Shown: positions 8,722 to 17,931 of the stretch, piece after piece
Layout of the letters: the number at the start of each line of letters is the position of its first letter
Numbering within the stretch: the first letter of the stretch is position 1
Assembly: GCF_001571385.1 (NCBI RefSeq)
Contig: NZ_BCNW01000001.1
Location: forward strand, 1,178,001 to 1,242,000
Direction of reading: 5' to 3'
Length of the DNA stretch: 64,000 nt
Source: Methanofollis ethanolicus
GTDB taxonomy: Archaea; Halobacteriota; Methanomicrobia; Methanomicrobiales; Methanofollaceae
Program-made: the position numbers and the translations under genes
The notes under the pieces: model-generated
Database searches by the model: none
What the model saw: the letters and a program-made list of their open reading frames with translations, nothing else
Told to the model about the DNA's origin: nothing

Positions 8722-9036
8722 ATGGAGATCCGAGAAGCCCTCGTTGACATTGTCCTCACCATCGTCCTTGTCCTGTCCACCCTCACCTTAGTCTGGCGGG
8801 TCTGGCAGGACCTGACCATGGCTGTGGCGACGACTCTGATGATGCTCTCCCTTGGCGGCCTCTTTCTCTCGCTCGGGTACAAGATCCAGCAACTCGAGGC
8901 AAGCATCATTGCGCGCGAGCGGACGATGCGGGTGAACCTGGAAGAGCTCTCCACCACAATGGCACAGAAATATGACACTACCGTGAGGCACATCGACGAT
9001 ATGGTGAGTGATATCACCCGCAGGATGTACAGGTAA
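8722..9036 (+). CDS. Small membrane-anchored coiled-coil protein, unknown function
   Basis: A 104-residue protein I cannot assign to a named family. Residues 8-30 and 34-55 form two hydrophobic helices (DIVLTIVLVLSTLTLVW; TLMMLSLGGLFLSLGY), followed by an amphipathic, probably coiled-coil segment (KIQQLEASIIARERTMRVNLEEL) and a charged C-terminus. The likely topology is two membrane spans with a cytoplasmic coil. The ATG at 8722 was chosen because everything upstream in frame is antisense to the protease gene. It lies divergent to the protease and 21 bp upstream of fen on the same strand, so it may be co-transcribed with fen. Confidence 0.75.
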   Translation: MEIREALVDIVLTIVLVLSTLTLVWRVWQDLTMAVATTLMMLSLGGLFLSLGYKIQQLEASIIARERTMRVNLEELSTTMAQKYDTTVRHIDDMVSDITRRMYR

Positions 9037-9057
9037 ACCCTTTTTGCGAGATTATAC

Positions 9058-10059
9058 ATGGGCGTTGCATTACGTGATATACTTGGCGAGTTCTGTCAGG
9101 AGATGGAGCTTGACGACGTGCGGGGCGCGGTCGGCATCGATGCCTTCAATGCGCTGTACCAGTTCCTGACCATCATCAGGCAGCCTGACGGAACCCCCCT
9201 GATGGACGCGGAAGGACGGGTCACCTCCCACCTCTCGGGCCTGTTTTTCCGGAATATCAACTTCCTGGAGAAGGGGATACGCCCGGTCTATGTCTTTGAC
9301 GGCGCACCTCCCGAACTGAAGAGTACGACGGTCGAGAAGCGCCGAGAGGTGCGTGAGGCGGCAGGCGTCAGGTGGCAGGAGGCCATTGCATGCGGCGACA
9401 CCGTGGAAGCCTACAAGCAGGCGCGCGCCTCGACACGGATCGATGACGCGATGATCGCGTCCGGTCGGCGTCTCCTTGAGTTCATGGGCATCCCCTGGGT
9501 CCAGGCGCCGAGCGAGGGCGAGGCCCAGGCGGCATACATGGCGCAAAAGGGCGACGTCTCGACGGCGGCCTCGCAGGACTACGACTCGCTCCTCTTCGGG
9601 GCGCCGCGTCTCCTGCGGAACCTGACGATCTCGGGGAAGAGGAAGATGCGGGGGCGGCAGGTGACGGTGCGCCCGGAGTCGGTCTCCCTTGCGGCGGTGC
9701 TCGACGGTCTCGGCCTCACGCGCGAGGGACTGGTGGAGGTCGGGATCCTGGTGGGGACCGACTTCAACCCCGGCATCAGGGGGGTGGGGGCGAAGACGGC
9801 CCTGAAGATCGTGAAGAAGGGCGGTTTCGCGGAGACGATCCGGGAGAAGGCCCCGGACTTCGACCCCGAGCCGGTGCGCTCGTTCTTCCTCGACCCTCCC
9901 ACCACCGACGACTATCACCTCGCCTGGAAGAGTCCGGACAGGGAGGGGATCACGGCTATGCTCTGTGGCGAGTATTCCTTCTCAGAGGACCGGGTCGAGG
10001 CGGCCCTCGACCGCCTCGGGAAGACGGCGGGACAGAAGACGCTCGACGCGTGGTTCTGA
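9058..10059 (+). CDS. fen: Flap endonuclease 1
   Basis: Structure-specific nuclease that removes 5' flaps during Okazaki fragment maturation and repair. The 333-residue product begins MGVALRDIL; acidic metal-binding residues are in [32 protein letters not shown] and [11 protein letters not shown]. The helix-hairpin-helix region contains [19 protein letters not shown]. The C-terminus ends QKTLDAWF, a PIP box for the PCNA clamp. The length is normal for archaeal FEN-1. The ATG at 9058 gives the conserved N-terminus, where the initiating Met and Gly2 matter for catalysis. Confidence 0.96.
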   Translation: MGVALRDILGEFCQEMELDDVRGAVGIDAFNALYQFLTIIRQPDGTPLMDAEGRVTSHLSGLFFRNINFLEKGIRPVYVFDGAPPELKSTTVEKRREVREAAGVRWQEAIACGDTVEAYKQARASTRIDDAMIASGRRLLEFMGIPWVQAPSEGEAQAAYMAQKGDVSTAASQDYDSLLFGAPRLLRNLTISGKRKMRGRQVTVRPESVSLAAVLDGLGLTREGLVEVGILVGTDFNPGIRGVGAKTALKIVKKGGFAETIREKAPDFDPEPVRSFFLDPPTTDDYHLAWKSPDREGITAMLCGEYSFSEDRVEAALDRLGKTAGQKTLDAWF

Positions 10060-10371
10060 AGGGGTCGGAATATTTTTATTTTGGCTCCGTAGAAACCCTC
10101 TCGGGAAAGTACTTCCTGACGTGATAGGGGAAAAATTCTGTTCAGAAGTGCCCGGTCCAGGGGGGCTGCCGCTCGAAAAACTACGTTTTTCTCGACTCCC
10201 GTCGGTCGCCCTCCCATACCCCCTGCCATTACGATAGGGGCGGGATGGCCTCCTCCTCCAGGACTCCGACCCTTTCTTCCCGGGACCAATCCTCGCGCGG
10301 GGGTCCGGGGGCAAAAGTCCCCCGGCGAACGGGAAGGCAGAGGATCAGCACGCACTATCAACCGATGGAGG

Positions 10372-10423
10372 AGGATTTCTACAAAGCCGGAAAAATGGGA
10401 TTTTTTGGCTCTGTAGAAATCCT
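10372..10423. repeat. Head-to-head palindrome at a repeat junction
   Basis: Arms 10372-10388 and 10407-10423 are inverted copies, matching at 16 of 17 positions (AGGATTTCTACAAAGCC against the complement of GGCTCTGTAGAAATCCT). The 18-base spacer is itself partly self-complementary, with an A-run facing a T-run. This is where two oppositely oriented repeat units meet. Confidence 0.8.
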
Positions 10424-10530
10424 ATTCTGGAGTGTCTCGTCCGGGGGGCTCTCACCCCCCGGTCCCCCCGCCATGAGGATAGGGGCGGATGGCAGTCTTC
10501 TTCGATATGCAGGGATTATCCTTCCCCCGT

Positions 10531-10710
10531 CCTATCCTATTTTCGGGGGTTCGGGGGCGTCAGTCCCCCGGCAGAGAGGTCGGGGAAGGCGGTGGTTTCG
10601 CACGATTCTTCAGGGAATTCAGGAAGATATCGACCCGAACATGATATTCTCTCCCGATCCCTGCATGCAGAGATGGGGGGAATGAACGAGAGTTTTGGGA
10701 TATGCTCCAT
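10531..10710. repeat. 180-bp repeat segment, inverted copy of 56359-56540
   Basis: Read on the minus strand, this segment matches 56359-56540 over its whole length with only scattered substitutions and a small indel. Long identical blocks include GAACGAGAGTTTTGGGATAT and TCTCCCGATCCCTGCATGCA. It carries the GC hairpin at 10551-10571. The copy lies about 46 kb away in the opposite orientation. Confidence 0.85.
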
Positions 10711-11125
10711 GAAAAACATTTCATGGGGTATGCTTGCGTCCCCTTCCCGGACTCCTGCGCGATTCTACAAAGCCTTTATTTTGTTGATTGCACGAAGATC
10801 CGCACGGATCCCTCTGCCTTCCCCGAACGCTCTACCGGGGGACTGCTCGAAGATTTCGTCTTCTCGTTGCCCCCGGACCCCCGATTCAGGATTGAACCGG
10901 GAAGAGAGAAAAGGAGATCAAGGAGTGGACTGCCATCCGCCCCCTATCGCAATGAGGGGGGATCGGGGGTATCTGTACACACTTCTCTCTCTATACTCTG
11001 TACGCACATAAACCTCAGAAACGCTCCCCTTCTGCGGCCGGATCATTTCCACCACCCTGGTGCAAATCAGGTGCGAAGGTGGAAGGGTCGGCCGCCGCCG
11101 ATCCTCCTCACCCCAAAAAAAAGTT

Positions 11126-11719
11126 TCAGATCCGCTTCCAGATATACGCAATCCTCTGGATAGCGGTGTAGTGGCCGAAGACCCCGAAGAAGACTAGGAG
11201 CCAGCCGAGGTACGGCAGTCCATAGACCATCGTCCCGAGGACGAGGTCGAGGACGCCGGCGATCATGAGGAGGACAAGCCTGTCGGCACGACCGAGGACA
11301 CCGCCGTAGTAGCGGCCGACACCGAGGGCCTGTGCCTGCGTGCCCATGTACGAGGACATCAGGACGCCCGTGAGGGCAAAGACCCCGATCTCCCACGAGG
11401 CCGCACCCCCGGCAAAGATGCCGGTGATGATGACGATGTCTGCGTAGCGGTCGGAGACATGGTCGATGAAGTCGCCGCGCAGACTTGCGATCTTGAGTTC
11501 CCGGGCGAGGGCACCGTCCAGCGCGTCAAAGACGGCGTTGACCGCCACGAGGACGATGGCGACGGCGAGCATCCCTTCATAGAAGGCGAGGCCGGCCGCA
11601 AAGGCGGCGAGGAGAGCGCCGACAGAGAAGAAGTTCGGCGTCAGGCGGAGGGCCCTGGCCGCGGCGACCGCCGGCGTGAGGAGGCCGGCGACATAGGGGC
11701 GGAAGCGGTCGAGGGTCAT
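11126..11719 (-). CDS. CDP-alcohol phosphatidyltransferase, probably archaetidylinositol-phosphate synthase class
   Basis: A 197-residue integral membrane enzyme of the CDP-alcohol phosphatidyltransferase family, which transfers a CDP-activated archaeal lipid to an alcohol headgroup. The metal-binding signature runs DALDGALAR...GDFIDHVSD (residues about 66-95), with both Asp pairs intact, and several hydrophobic helices follow. The headgroup cannot be read from sequence; inositol phosphate is the most common assignment for this short archaeal class. It overlaps the upstream kinase gene by 4 bp (ATGA). It shares a C-terminal AIQRIAY with the second family member at 58649-59281, which suggests that the two are paralogues. 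Confidence 0.85.
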   Translation of the reverse strand: MTLDRFRPYVAGLLTPAVAAARALRLTPNFFSVGALLAAFAAGLAFYEGMLAVAIVLVAVNAVFDALDGALARELKIASLRGDFIDHVSDRYADIVIITGIFAGGAASWEIGVFALTGVLMSSYMGTQAQALGVGRYYGGVLGRADRLVLLMIAGVLDLVLGTMVYGLPYLGWLLVFFGVFGHYTAIQRIAYIWKRI

Positions 11720-12228
11720 AGCCCCTCCAGCAGGTACGCCGACCAGTCGAACGAACCCGACGAGGGAGGCACAGTCCCGGCGGCAAAGCCCGTGATGAGA
11801 TCGGCGGCCTCGTTGGGGGGGACAGTCGTCGTGTCGATCTCAAGCACCCGGTCCCGCTCAAAGGTCTCCAGAGTCTCGACAAGGATCACGTCGAGAGCCT
11901 CGGCCTCCGCGTTCTCCCGCACCTTCGCCCCGGCATAGCCGCGGGCCACGAGGCGCGTCTCAAGAACGTCGGGCCTGCACCTGAGGACGACGACACGGTC
12001 GCAGGGGAGGAGGTGGGCGAGGTGGCCCTCGACAAAACCGTCTACCGGTGTGAACGCCGCCGCCCATGCCTCCTCGTCCACGATCTTCGTATCGCGCGCA
12101 GGGTCGTCGCCAAGGACAAACGGCCCCACCGTCTCGCCGGCGCGGACGACCATATGGCCGCGGCTCTCCAGGATCCCGGCGATGGTGCTCTTCCCCGTGC
12201 CCGGCGTACCGGTAATGCCGATCATCAT
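11716..12228 (-). CDS. AK6/Fap7-type adenylate kinase-like NTPase
   Basis: A 170-residue P-loop kinase with Walker A GITGTPGTGKST at residues 4-15, close to the N-terminus as in the AK6/Fap7 group. These proteins have adenylate kinase/ATPase activity and, in eukaryotes and archaea, a link to late small-subunit ribosome maturation. Short lid and NMP-binding segments follow (HLLPCDRVVVLRCRPDVLETRL). It lies between hisC and the phosphotransferase gene and overlaps both by 4 bp, so all three are translated as one operon. Confidence 0.85.
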   Translation of the reverse strand: MMIGITGTPGTGKSTIAGILESRGHMVVRAGETVGPFVLGDDPARDTKIVDEEAWAAAFTPVDGFVEGHLAHLLPCDRVVVLRCRPDVLETRLVARGYAGAKVRENAEAEALDVILVETLETFERDRVLEIDTTTVPPNEAADLITGFAAGTVPPSSGSFDWSAYLLEGL

Positions 12229-13283
12229 AGTCCTGCAATCCCGCGTAGAAACAGTTCGTTCTCCCAGTCAGCCCCGATGCTGACCCTGATATAGTGGTCC
12301 TCAAGGCCCGGGAAACTCCGGCACGACCGAACAATCACACCGCGGGCGGCGAGGCGCTCCATCGCCTCATCACCGGTGAGAGGTGCGACGTCGACGAGGA
12401 TAAAGTTCGCGTCCGACGGCGTCACAGGCAGGGGGATCTCGGCCATGAACCGGTCCCTCCACCCCCTGACATGCGCAACCGCCTCGCGGATGTGCGCCTG
12501 ATCGGCGAGGGCCGCACCAGCCGCCGCAAGGGCGACGGTGTTCACGGCAAAGGGCGTGGAAGCACTGTCCAGGTGGGGGAGGAGGCGGTCGGGGACAAAG
12601 GCGTACCCGAAGCGGAGACCTGCCAGGGAATAGGCCTTCGACATGGTCCGCCCCTCGATGAGATTGTCGTACTCCTTCATCAGGGGGCGGTAGTCGATAT
12701 CGGAGAACTCGATATAGGCGTTGTCCAGGAAGAGGAGGCAGTCGATGCCGTCAAGGATCTCCCGCACCGTCTCGACGGGGACGGCGTTTCCGGTCGGGTT
12801 GTTCGGCGTGCAGAGGAAGGCGAGTTTCGCGCCGCGACACGCCTCGATGAAACGTCCGGCATCGGCCGAGAAGTCAGGTTCCCGCGGGACGTTCACGACC
12901 TCCGCACCCTGCGCCGCCGCCGCAAGACCGTAGAAGGAGAAGGTCGGGGTGGAGACGACGACGCGGTCGCCGGGGTCGACCACCGTCCGCATGACAGTCT
13001 CGATCACGCCGTCCATCCCGTTGCCGATGATGAACGCATGATCCCCGTGGACCGCCTTCAGCGCCCTGAAGACGGCGTCGGGGTGGCCGGCAGGGTATCG
13101 GTTCCCCTCCTTCAGGGCGGCGAGGCCGGCGGCGACCGCCGCATCAGACGGCGGGAACGGGTTTTCGTTGCTGGCCAGGCGGGCGACGCGGTCAAGCCCG
13201 TTCTCGCGGGCGATCTCCTCCGCGCTCTTTGCGAAGACGTACCCGCCGGCCGCGGCGTACTGCCGTCTAACGAAGCGCGGCAT
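12225..13283 (-). CDS. hisC: Histidinol-phosphate aminotransferase
   Basis: PLP aminotransferase converting imidazole-acetol phosphate to histidinol phosphate. The 352-residue product shows LASNENPFPPSDAAV near the N-terminus, the TPNNPTGN segment, FLDNAYIEFSD with the PLP-contacting Asp and Tyr, and the Schiff-base lysine in TMSKAYSLAGLRFGY. It overlaps argD upstream by 17 bp and the kinase gene downstream by 4 bp. The other histidine gene in the window, hisD, is about 16 kb away, so the pathway is scattered. Action on other substrates such as tyrosine or phenylalanine cannot be excluded. Confidence 0.9.
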   Translation of the reverse strand: MPRFVRRQYAAAGGYVFAKSAEEIARENGLDRVARLASNENPFPPSDAAVAAGLAALKEGNRYPAGHPDAVFRALKAVHGDHAFIIGNGMDGVIETVMRTVVDPGDRVVVSTPTFSFYGLAAAAQGAEVVNVPREPDFSADAGRFIEACRGAKLAFLCTPNNPTGNAVPVETVREILDGIDCLLFLDNAYIEFSDIDYRPLMKEYDNLIEGRTMSKAYSLAGLRFGYAFVPDRLLPHLDSASTPFAVNTVALAAAGAALADQAHIREAVAHVRGWRDRFMAEIPLPVTPSDANFILVDVAPLTGDEAMERLAARGVIVRSCRSFPGLEDHYIRVSIGADWENELFLRGIAGL

Positions 13284-14403
13284 TGATGACCCCGACGGCC
13301 GTATCGATCTCCTCGTCCGAGATCACCAGAGGCGGGACCAGGCGGATGTTCCCGTCTGCCGCACAGTTGATCAGGACGCTGTGCTCGGCACAGTACGCCT
13401 GCACGGCAGGACAGCGCTCGCCGAGGGTGAAACCGATCATGAGGCCGTGCACCCTGGGGTTGTGGGCGGCAAGGCCGCGGGCAAAGCGGTCAGACTTCTC
13501 CGGGATCGACGGGAGAAGTCCTTCGATGACACCGATCGTCGCACGGGCCGCGGCGCAGGCGAGAGGGCCACCGGCGAAGGTGCTGCCGTGCTCGCTCTTC
13601 TTGAACTCAAGGCCCTCGCGGGCGACAAGAGCGCCCATGGGGAAACCACTCGCAATACCCTTCGCGATCGTGACGATGTCGGGCACCGCCTTCGTGTGCT
13701 GGAAGGCGAACCACTTTCCGGTCCTGCCCATTCCGGTCTGGACCTCGTCGACGATCATCAGGGCGCCCTTCCTGTCGCAGACATCCCTGATACCCTCAAG
13801 GAAACCGTCGGGTGCGGGGATGACGCCGGCCTCGCCCTGGATCGCCTCGACGATCACGCCCGCGGTGTCGGCGTCCACCGCCTTCTCCAGGGCGTCGAGA
13901 TCGCCGTACTCGACGAAGGTGCAGGCCGGTTCGAGGGGCTCGAAGGGTTCGCGGATATTCGGCTTGAAGGTGACAGCAAGCGACCCCAGCGTCCGCCCGT
14001 GGAAACTGTGGGTAAAGGAGACAAACTTCTTCCTGCCGGTTGCAAGGCGGGCGAGTTTCAGCGCACCCTCGTTTGCCTCGGCCCCCGAGTTCGAGAAGAA
14101 GGCCTTGCCGTTTTTGAAACCGGAGATCTCGACGACCTTCTCGGCGAGTTCGGCCTGGTGCGGCACATAGTAGAGGTTCGAGCAGTGGATCAGGTCCTGC
14201 GCCTGCGAACAGATCGCCTCCACCACCGCGGGGTGGCAGTGGCCAGTGCTGCAGACGGCGATCCCGGCCACGCAGTCGATATACTCCTTCCCGTCCGCAT
14301 CCCAGACATGTGCCCCCTTTCCGCGCACGATCTCGATCGCGCGCGAGAAGGCGGGCATGTAGTAGCGGGCGTCCAGTTCACGATAATTCTGTGATAACTT
14401 CAT
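13267..14403 (-). CDS. argD: Acetylornithine aminotransferase
   Basis: Class III PLP aminotransferase of arginine synthesis, interconverting N-acetylglutamate semialdehyde and N-acetylornithine. The 378-residue product has VWDADGKEYIDCVAGIAV, the SGAEANEGALKLAR cofactor segment, MIVDEVQTGMGRTGKW and the PLP lysine in IVTIAKGIASGFPMGA. Length fits ArgD. It starts at ATG 14403, 12 bp from the end of guaAB on the same strand. Related ornithine or GABA aminotransferases are less likely given the close match to the ArgD pattern. Confidence 0.9.
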   Translation of the reverse strand: MKLSQNYRELDARYYMPAFSRAIEIVRGKGAHVWDADGKEYIDCVAGIAVCSTGHCHPAVVEAICSQAQDLIHCSNLYYVPHQAELAEKVVEISGFKNGKAFFSNSGAEANEGALKLARLATGRKKFVSFTHSFHGRTLGSLAVTFKPNIREPFEPLEPACTFVEYGDLDALEKAVDADTAGVIVEAIQGEAGVIPAPDGFLEGIRDVCDRKGALMIVDEVQTGMGRTGKWFAFQHTKAVPDIVTIAKGIASGFPMGALVAREGLEFKKSEHGSTFAGGPLACAAARATIGVIEGLLPSIPEKSDRFARGLAAHNPRVHGLMIGFTLGERCPAVQAYCAEHSVLINCAADGNIRLVPPLVISDEEIDTAVGVINAALR

Positions 14404-14415
14404 GTTTCTGTCGCC

Positions 14416-15333
14416 TCACTCATATTCGATAGTCGCAGGGGGCTTGGGGGTGATGTCGTAGACGACCCTGGAGACCTCCGCGATCTCCGAGGTGATCCGG
14501 CCGGCGATCTCGGTGAGCACCCCGAACGGCACCTCCAGCGGGTCGGCGGTCATGCCGTCGCGGGAGTTCACCGCCCTGATGGCGACGACCCAGCCGAAGC
14601 ACCTTATGTCGCCCTTGACACCGGTCCCCCGGCCAAGGAGAGCGGCGAAGCACTGCCACGGCTGGTAGCGCTCCACCAGTTCCTCCTCGACGATGGCGTT
14701 CGCCTCGCGGGCGACCGCGATCTTCTCGGGCGTGACCTCGCCGAGGACGCGGACCGCAAGGCCCGGACCCGGGAAGGGCATCCTCTGCTGGATCTCGGCC
14801 GGCAGACCGACGGCCCCGGCAACCTCCCGCACCTCGTCCTTGTACAGGTCACGGAGAGGTTCGATGACCTTCTCGAAGAGCATGTCGATGGGCATGCCGC
14901 CGACATTGTGGTGGCTCTTGATCCCGCCCTCGCTCTCGATCCTGTCAGGGTAGATCGTCCCCTGGAGGAGGTACTTCGCACCCGTCGCCTTTGCCTCGCG
15001 CTCGAAGATCCGCACAAACTTCTCGCCGATGGCCTTCCTCTTCTCTTCGGGGTCGGTGATCCCCTTCAGGGCCGCGAAAAACTCGTCGGCCGCATTGACC
15101 CTCTTCAGCCCGAGGTCGCAGAAGAGTTCGCAGATCCGCTCGCTCTCGCCCTTCCTCATCAGACCGGTGTCCACATAGATGGGGATCAGGTTCTTCCCGA
15201 TCGCGCGGCTTGCAAGCACTGCGCACACCGACGAATCGACACCGCCGGAGAGGGCGACGACAACCTTCTCGTCCCCGGCCTCCCGCTTGATCTCCTCGAT
15301 CGCGGTCTCGATGAACTTCTCTACCTTCACCAT
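14416..15333 (-). CDS. guaAB: GMP synthase subunit B (ATP pyrophosphatase)
   Basis: Makes GMP from XMP, ATP and ammonia supplied by a separate glutaminase subunit, which is the archaeal split arrangement. The 305-residue product has the PP-loop [11 protein letters not shown] (residues 26-36) and the C-terminal dimerisation domain with [17 protein letters not shown], ending in KPPATIEYE, where the lysine and final Glu contact XMP. The glutaminase subunit (guaAA) is not in the window. pyrG lies 10 bp upstream on the same strand, which places two glutamine-linked nucleotide synthesis genes in one transcription unit. Confidence 0.95.
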   Translation of the reverse strand: MVKVEKFIETAIEEIKREAGDEKVVVALSGGVDSSVCAVLASRAIGKNLIPIYVDTGLMRKGESERICELFCDLGLKRVNAADEFFAALKGITDPEEKRKAIGEKFVRIFEREAKATGAKYLLQGTIYPDRIESEGGIKSHHNVGGMPIDMLFEKVIEPLRDLYKDEVREVAGAVGLPAEIQQRMPFPGPGLAVRVLGEVTPEKIAVAREANAIVEEELVERYQPWQCFAALLGRGTGVKGDIRCFGWVVAIRAVNSRDGMTADPLEVPFGVLTEIAGRITSEIAEVSRVVYDITPKPPATIEYE

Positions 15334-15343
15334 TGCACTTCCT

Positions 15344-16927
15344 CTACTGTTTTATCTCTTTATTTTCCCTGCACGCGTTCACGAAGCCGAGGTACGGCGG
15401 CGACGGCCGTGTCGGTCTCGACCTGAATTCAGGATGGAACTGGGTCGCAAAGAAGAACGGGTGGCCAGGCAGTTCCAGGATCTCCATCCTGTTCCCGTTC
15501 TTCCCGGAGAAGACCAGACCCGCCGTCTTGATCTCCTCGATATACTCGGGGTTCACCTCGTACCGGTGGCGGTGGCGCTCGACGATCCCGGTCTTCCCAT
15601 AGAGGTCCCAGGCCGTCGTGCCGGTCGCCACATCGACCTGACAGTCGCCAAGACGCATCGTCCCGCCGAGGTCTTTCACCTCTTCCTGCTCGGGCAGGAT
15701 GGCGATGACCTGCGTGCCAGGCCCGAACTCCTCCGAGATGGCGTCCTTGTAGCCGAGGACGTCACGGGCGAACTCGACGACCGCCATCTGGAAACCAAGG
15801 CAGATGCCGAGGAAGGGTATCCGGTTCTCCCGTGCATACTGGATAGCGCGGATCTTGCCCGGGACGCCCCGCGAACCGAACCCGCCCGGCACAAGGATGC
15901 CGTCGAGTTCGGCAAGGTCATGGTCGTCGAAGGTCTCGGCGTCCAGCCACCGGATCCGCACCTCTGTCGAGAGGGCGCGGCCGGCATGCTTCAGCGCCTC
16001 CTTGATCGAGAGATAGACATCCTCGATCCCGTACTTGGTCACGATCCCGATCGTCGCCCTGTTCGTGTACTCGGCCGTCACCGTGTGGTACCACTCGGAG
16101 TCCACGCCGCGCTTTTCCAGGCCGAGAGTGTCGAGAATGACGTTTGCGATCCCCTCTTTTTCAAGTTCCATCGGCACCTGGTAGATGTCGGGTGCGTCGG
16201 CCGCACTGATGACCGCGCTGATCGGGACATCGCAGAAGTCGGAGATCTTCCGCCTGGAATGGCCGGGCAGGACGCGGTCGCTCCTGCAGACGATGATGTC
16301 CGGCCGCAGACCGAGTTCACGCAGCGCTTTGACCGAGTGCTGGGTCGGTTTGGTCTTGAGGTCGCCCATCGTGTCTGCCGGGACCAGGGTCACGTGGACG
16401 AGTGCGGTGTCCTGTGCCGGGAGTTCGCCGCGCATCTGCCGCACCGCTTCCAGGAACGGCATGCTCTCGATATCGCCGACTGTCCCGCCGACCTCGACGA
16501 GGCAGACCTCGGCCTTGTGACCGTGGTTCTCAAAGGCCTCGGCCGTCTTTGCGATGTGGCCCTTGATCTCGTCGGTGATGTGCGGGATGATCTGAACCGT
16601 GCTGCCGAGGAAGTCGCCGTGACGCTCTTTCTCGATAACAGTCTTGTAGATCTTTCCGGTCGTGATGTTGTGGGGCCGCGTCAGTTCGATGTCGAGAAAC
16701 CGCTCATAGTTGCCGAGGTCGAGGTCGACTTCGCCGCCGTCGCTGAGCACGAAGACCTCGCCGTGCTGGGCGGGGTTCATCGTGCCTGCATCGATGTTCA
16801 GGTAGGGATCAATCTTGATGGCCGTGACCTGGTAGCCCCGGTTCTTGAGGATCCTCCCTATCGATGCCGCAGTAATGCCTTTGCCAAGGCCGCTCATTAC
16901 GCCGCCAGTAACGAATATATACTTCAA
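15344..16927 (-). CDS. pyrG: CTP synthase
   Basis: Converts UTP to CTP with glutamine as nitrogen donor; cytoplasmic tetramer. The 527-residue product starts [18 protein letters not shown] and has the amidoligase domain (1-270) with [12 protein letters not shown] and [21 protein letters not shown]. The C-terminal class I glutamine amidotransferase carries the catalytic Cys in [12 protein letters not shown] and a His-Pro-Glu triad segment in THPEFRSR-like [11 protein letters not shown]. Length is standard. The start is certain from the conserved N-terminus. An AT-rich stretch 10-60 bp upstream (GAGATATATTTGTATA on the minus strand) is a plausible promoter. Confidence 0.97.
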   Translation of the reverse strand: MKYIFVTGGVMSGLGKGITAASIGRILKNRGYQVTAIKIDPYLNIDAGTMNPAQHGEVFVLSDGGEVDLDLGNYERFLDIELTRPHNITTGKIYKTVIEKERHGDFLGSTVQIIPHITDEIKGHIAKTAEAFENHGHKAEVCLVEVGGTVGDIESMPFLEAVRQMRGELPAQDTALVHVTLVPADTMGDLKTKPTQHSVKALRELGLRPDIIVCRSDRVLPGHSRRKISDFCDVPISAVISAADAPDIYQVPMELEKEGIANVILDTLGLEKRGVDSEWYHTVTAEYTNRATIGIVTKYGIEDVYLSIKEALKHAGRALSTEVRIRWLDAETFDDHDLAELDGILVPGGFGSRGVPGKIRAIQYARENRIPFLGICLGFQMAVVEFARDVLGYKDAISEEFGPGTQVIAILPEQEEVKDLGGTMRLGDCQVDVATGTTAWDLYGKTGIVERHRHRYEVNPEYIEEIKTAGLVFSGKNGNRMEILELPGHPFFFATQFHPEFRSRPTRPSPPYLGFVNACRENKEIKQ

Positions 16928-17082
16928 AACAAATTCCCCGCGGATCTCGTCGTATACAAATATATCTCACCGGAGGATTATAGTTGTAGTGGAGGGGGAG
17001 AGGAGAAGCCCGGCACAGACTGAACCGCATTTCTCCAGGTATCCTCTAAAGGTAGGAGATATTCCTTTTCTGTTTGTCCTGT

Positions 17083-17496
17083 TCACGACTTCTGCCCCAT
17101 GACTGCAAAGGAGGCGGTCGTCCGCGCGAGCAGGGCGCCGTCGGCGCCGGTGAGTTCGCCCTCGGCAAAGGCGACGGCATGACCTTTTCTGACGACACGG
17201 CCCGTTGCCCTGACGGTGCCGTCCCGCACCCCCTTGAAATACTGCGTCGTCTCGGAGATCGTGGCGATGCGGCCGCCGTCGTCGAGGAGGGTGGTGAGGG
17301 CGAGGGCCATCGCCTCGTCGGAAAGGGCGGTGTAAACACCGCCCTGAAGCCAGCCCGCACCATTGAGCATGTCAGGCCGTACCTCCATAGAGAGGACGGC
17401 CTCGCCCTCGCCGAAAGATACGGCGTCGATACCCATCAGAACAAAAAACGGATTGGCCATCCGTCCTTTTGTCGTGATCTCCTGAAGATATCCCAT
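17083..17496 (-). CDS. PaaI-type hotdog-fold thioesterase
   Basis: A 137-residue single hotdog domain, likely an acyl-CoA thioesterase. The core segment NGAGWLQGGVYTALSDEAMALAL contains the helix with the conserved Gly and the catalytic-region Asp of the PaaI/YdiI-like group; ETTQYFKGVRDGTVRATGRVVRKGHAVAFAEGEL gives the long antiparallel strands. The frame is open far upstream, but ATG 17496 (MGYLQEITTKGR) is the most reasonable start; ATG 17460 (MANPFF) is an alternative. The substrate is unknown. It is divergent from the small gene at 17578, and downstream of it lies the pyrG promoter region. Confidence 0.85.
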   Translation of the reverse strand: MGYLQEITTKGRMANPFFVLMGIDAVSFGEGEAVLSMEVRPDMLNGAGWLQGGVYTALSDEAMALALTTLLDDGGRIATISETTQYFKGVRDGTVRATGRVVRKGHAVAFAEGELTGADGALLARTTASFAVMGQKS

Positions 17497-17577
17497 AGAG
17501 TATATTTTGGGCCGTCTCCGGCATAATCTTTCCCGGGTTCTGAAAGAGCCATAAAGGAGAAGGACCCATACCGATTC

Positions 17578-17805
17578 ATGGACTCGGACGAGAAAGAGAT
17601 GCTCAAAGACCTCATCTGGCTCAACGCCGTGATCGCAACCGAGTTGATCCAGATCACGGAGAACACCTCCCAGATACTCCGGAAGGAAGCGCCCCCCGCC
17701 AGTTGCCTGACCGACCACCAGGCCCTCCGCGAGACCGCCCTTGCAATGGCGGAGAAGTACAGGCCCGGCACCGCCCTCCCCGGCCACCTCCGCGGTCACC
17801 AGTGA
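17578..17805 (+). CDS. Small hypothetical protein (75 aa)
   Basis: A 75-residue acidic, mostly helical product that I do not recognise. The first 35 residues (EKEMLKDLIWLNAVIATELIQI) are amphipathic and may form a coiled coil; the rest is charged and Pro-containing. AAAGGAGAAGG lies 15-20 bases upstream of the ATG, and codon use looks like the neighbours. It is divergent from the thioesterase and 126 bp ahead of the DJ-1 gene. There is no known domain, so it could be lineage-specific. Confidence 0.5.
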   Translation: MDSDEKEMLKDLIWLNAVIATELIQITENTSQILRKEAPPASCLTDHQALRETALAMAEKYRPGTALPGHLRGHQ

Positions 17806-17931
17806 TCTCCCCTTTTTTTCCGACCGATAGATGCACCGGCGGGTACGCGCGCCCGCACCGAAGGAATGAAGGCGCGCCAACCGTCTGTCTGCATAGATAG
17901 AGTTATTGGGAAAAATCTCCCATTGAGTGGT

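Larger units (their letters stand above)
10060..11125. repeat. Gene-free 1.07-kb block of mosaic GC-hairpin repeats (locus 1 of 7)
   Basis: No convincing gene lies between fen and the CDP-alcohol phosphotransferase. The block holds several copies of shared modules. GGCTCCGTAGAAACCCT occurs at 10083-10099 and a variant at 10407-10423, with inverted forms at 10372-10388 and about 10760. Perfect GC hairpins include 10305-10325 (7-bp arms) and 10441-10462 (8-bp arms), with a near relative at 10551-10571. The same modules recur at 28.5, 36.1, 43.3, 50.1, 56.3 and 62.6 kb. Short open frames here encode only hairpin-derived peptides and differ between copies. Confidence 0.8.

Noticed and set aside
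10245-11163. Several 60-150 codon frames between fen and the phosphotransferase
   Set aside because: They read through GC hairpins (peptides like SAGGLTPPDP), differ between repeat copies and lack start-site signals. They are treated as non-coding repeat.
13168-14394. A 408-codon plus-strand open frame
   Set aside because: Antisense to argD, which has its PLP motifs and normal length.
15179-17023. A 614-codon plus-strand open frame
   Set aside because: It is antisense to guaAB and pyrG, which have full family motifs. The product is Asp/Val/Arg-rich shadow sequence typical of GC-rich genomes.
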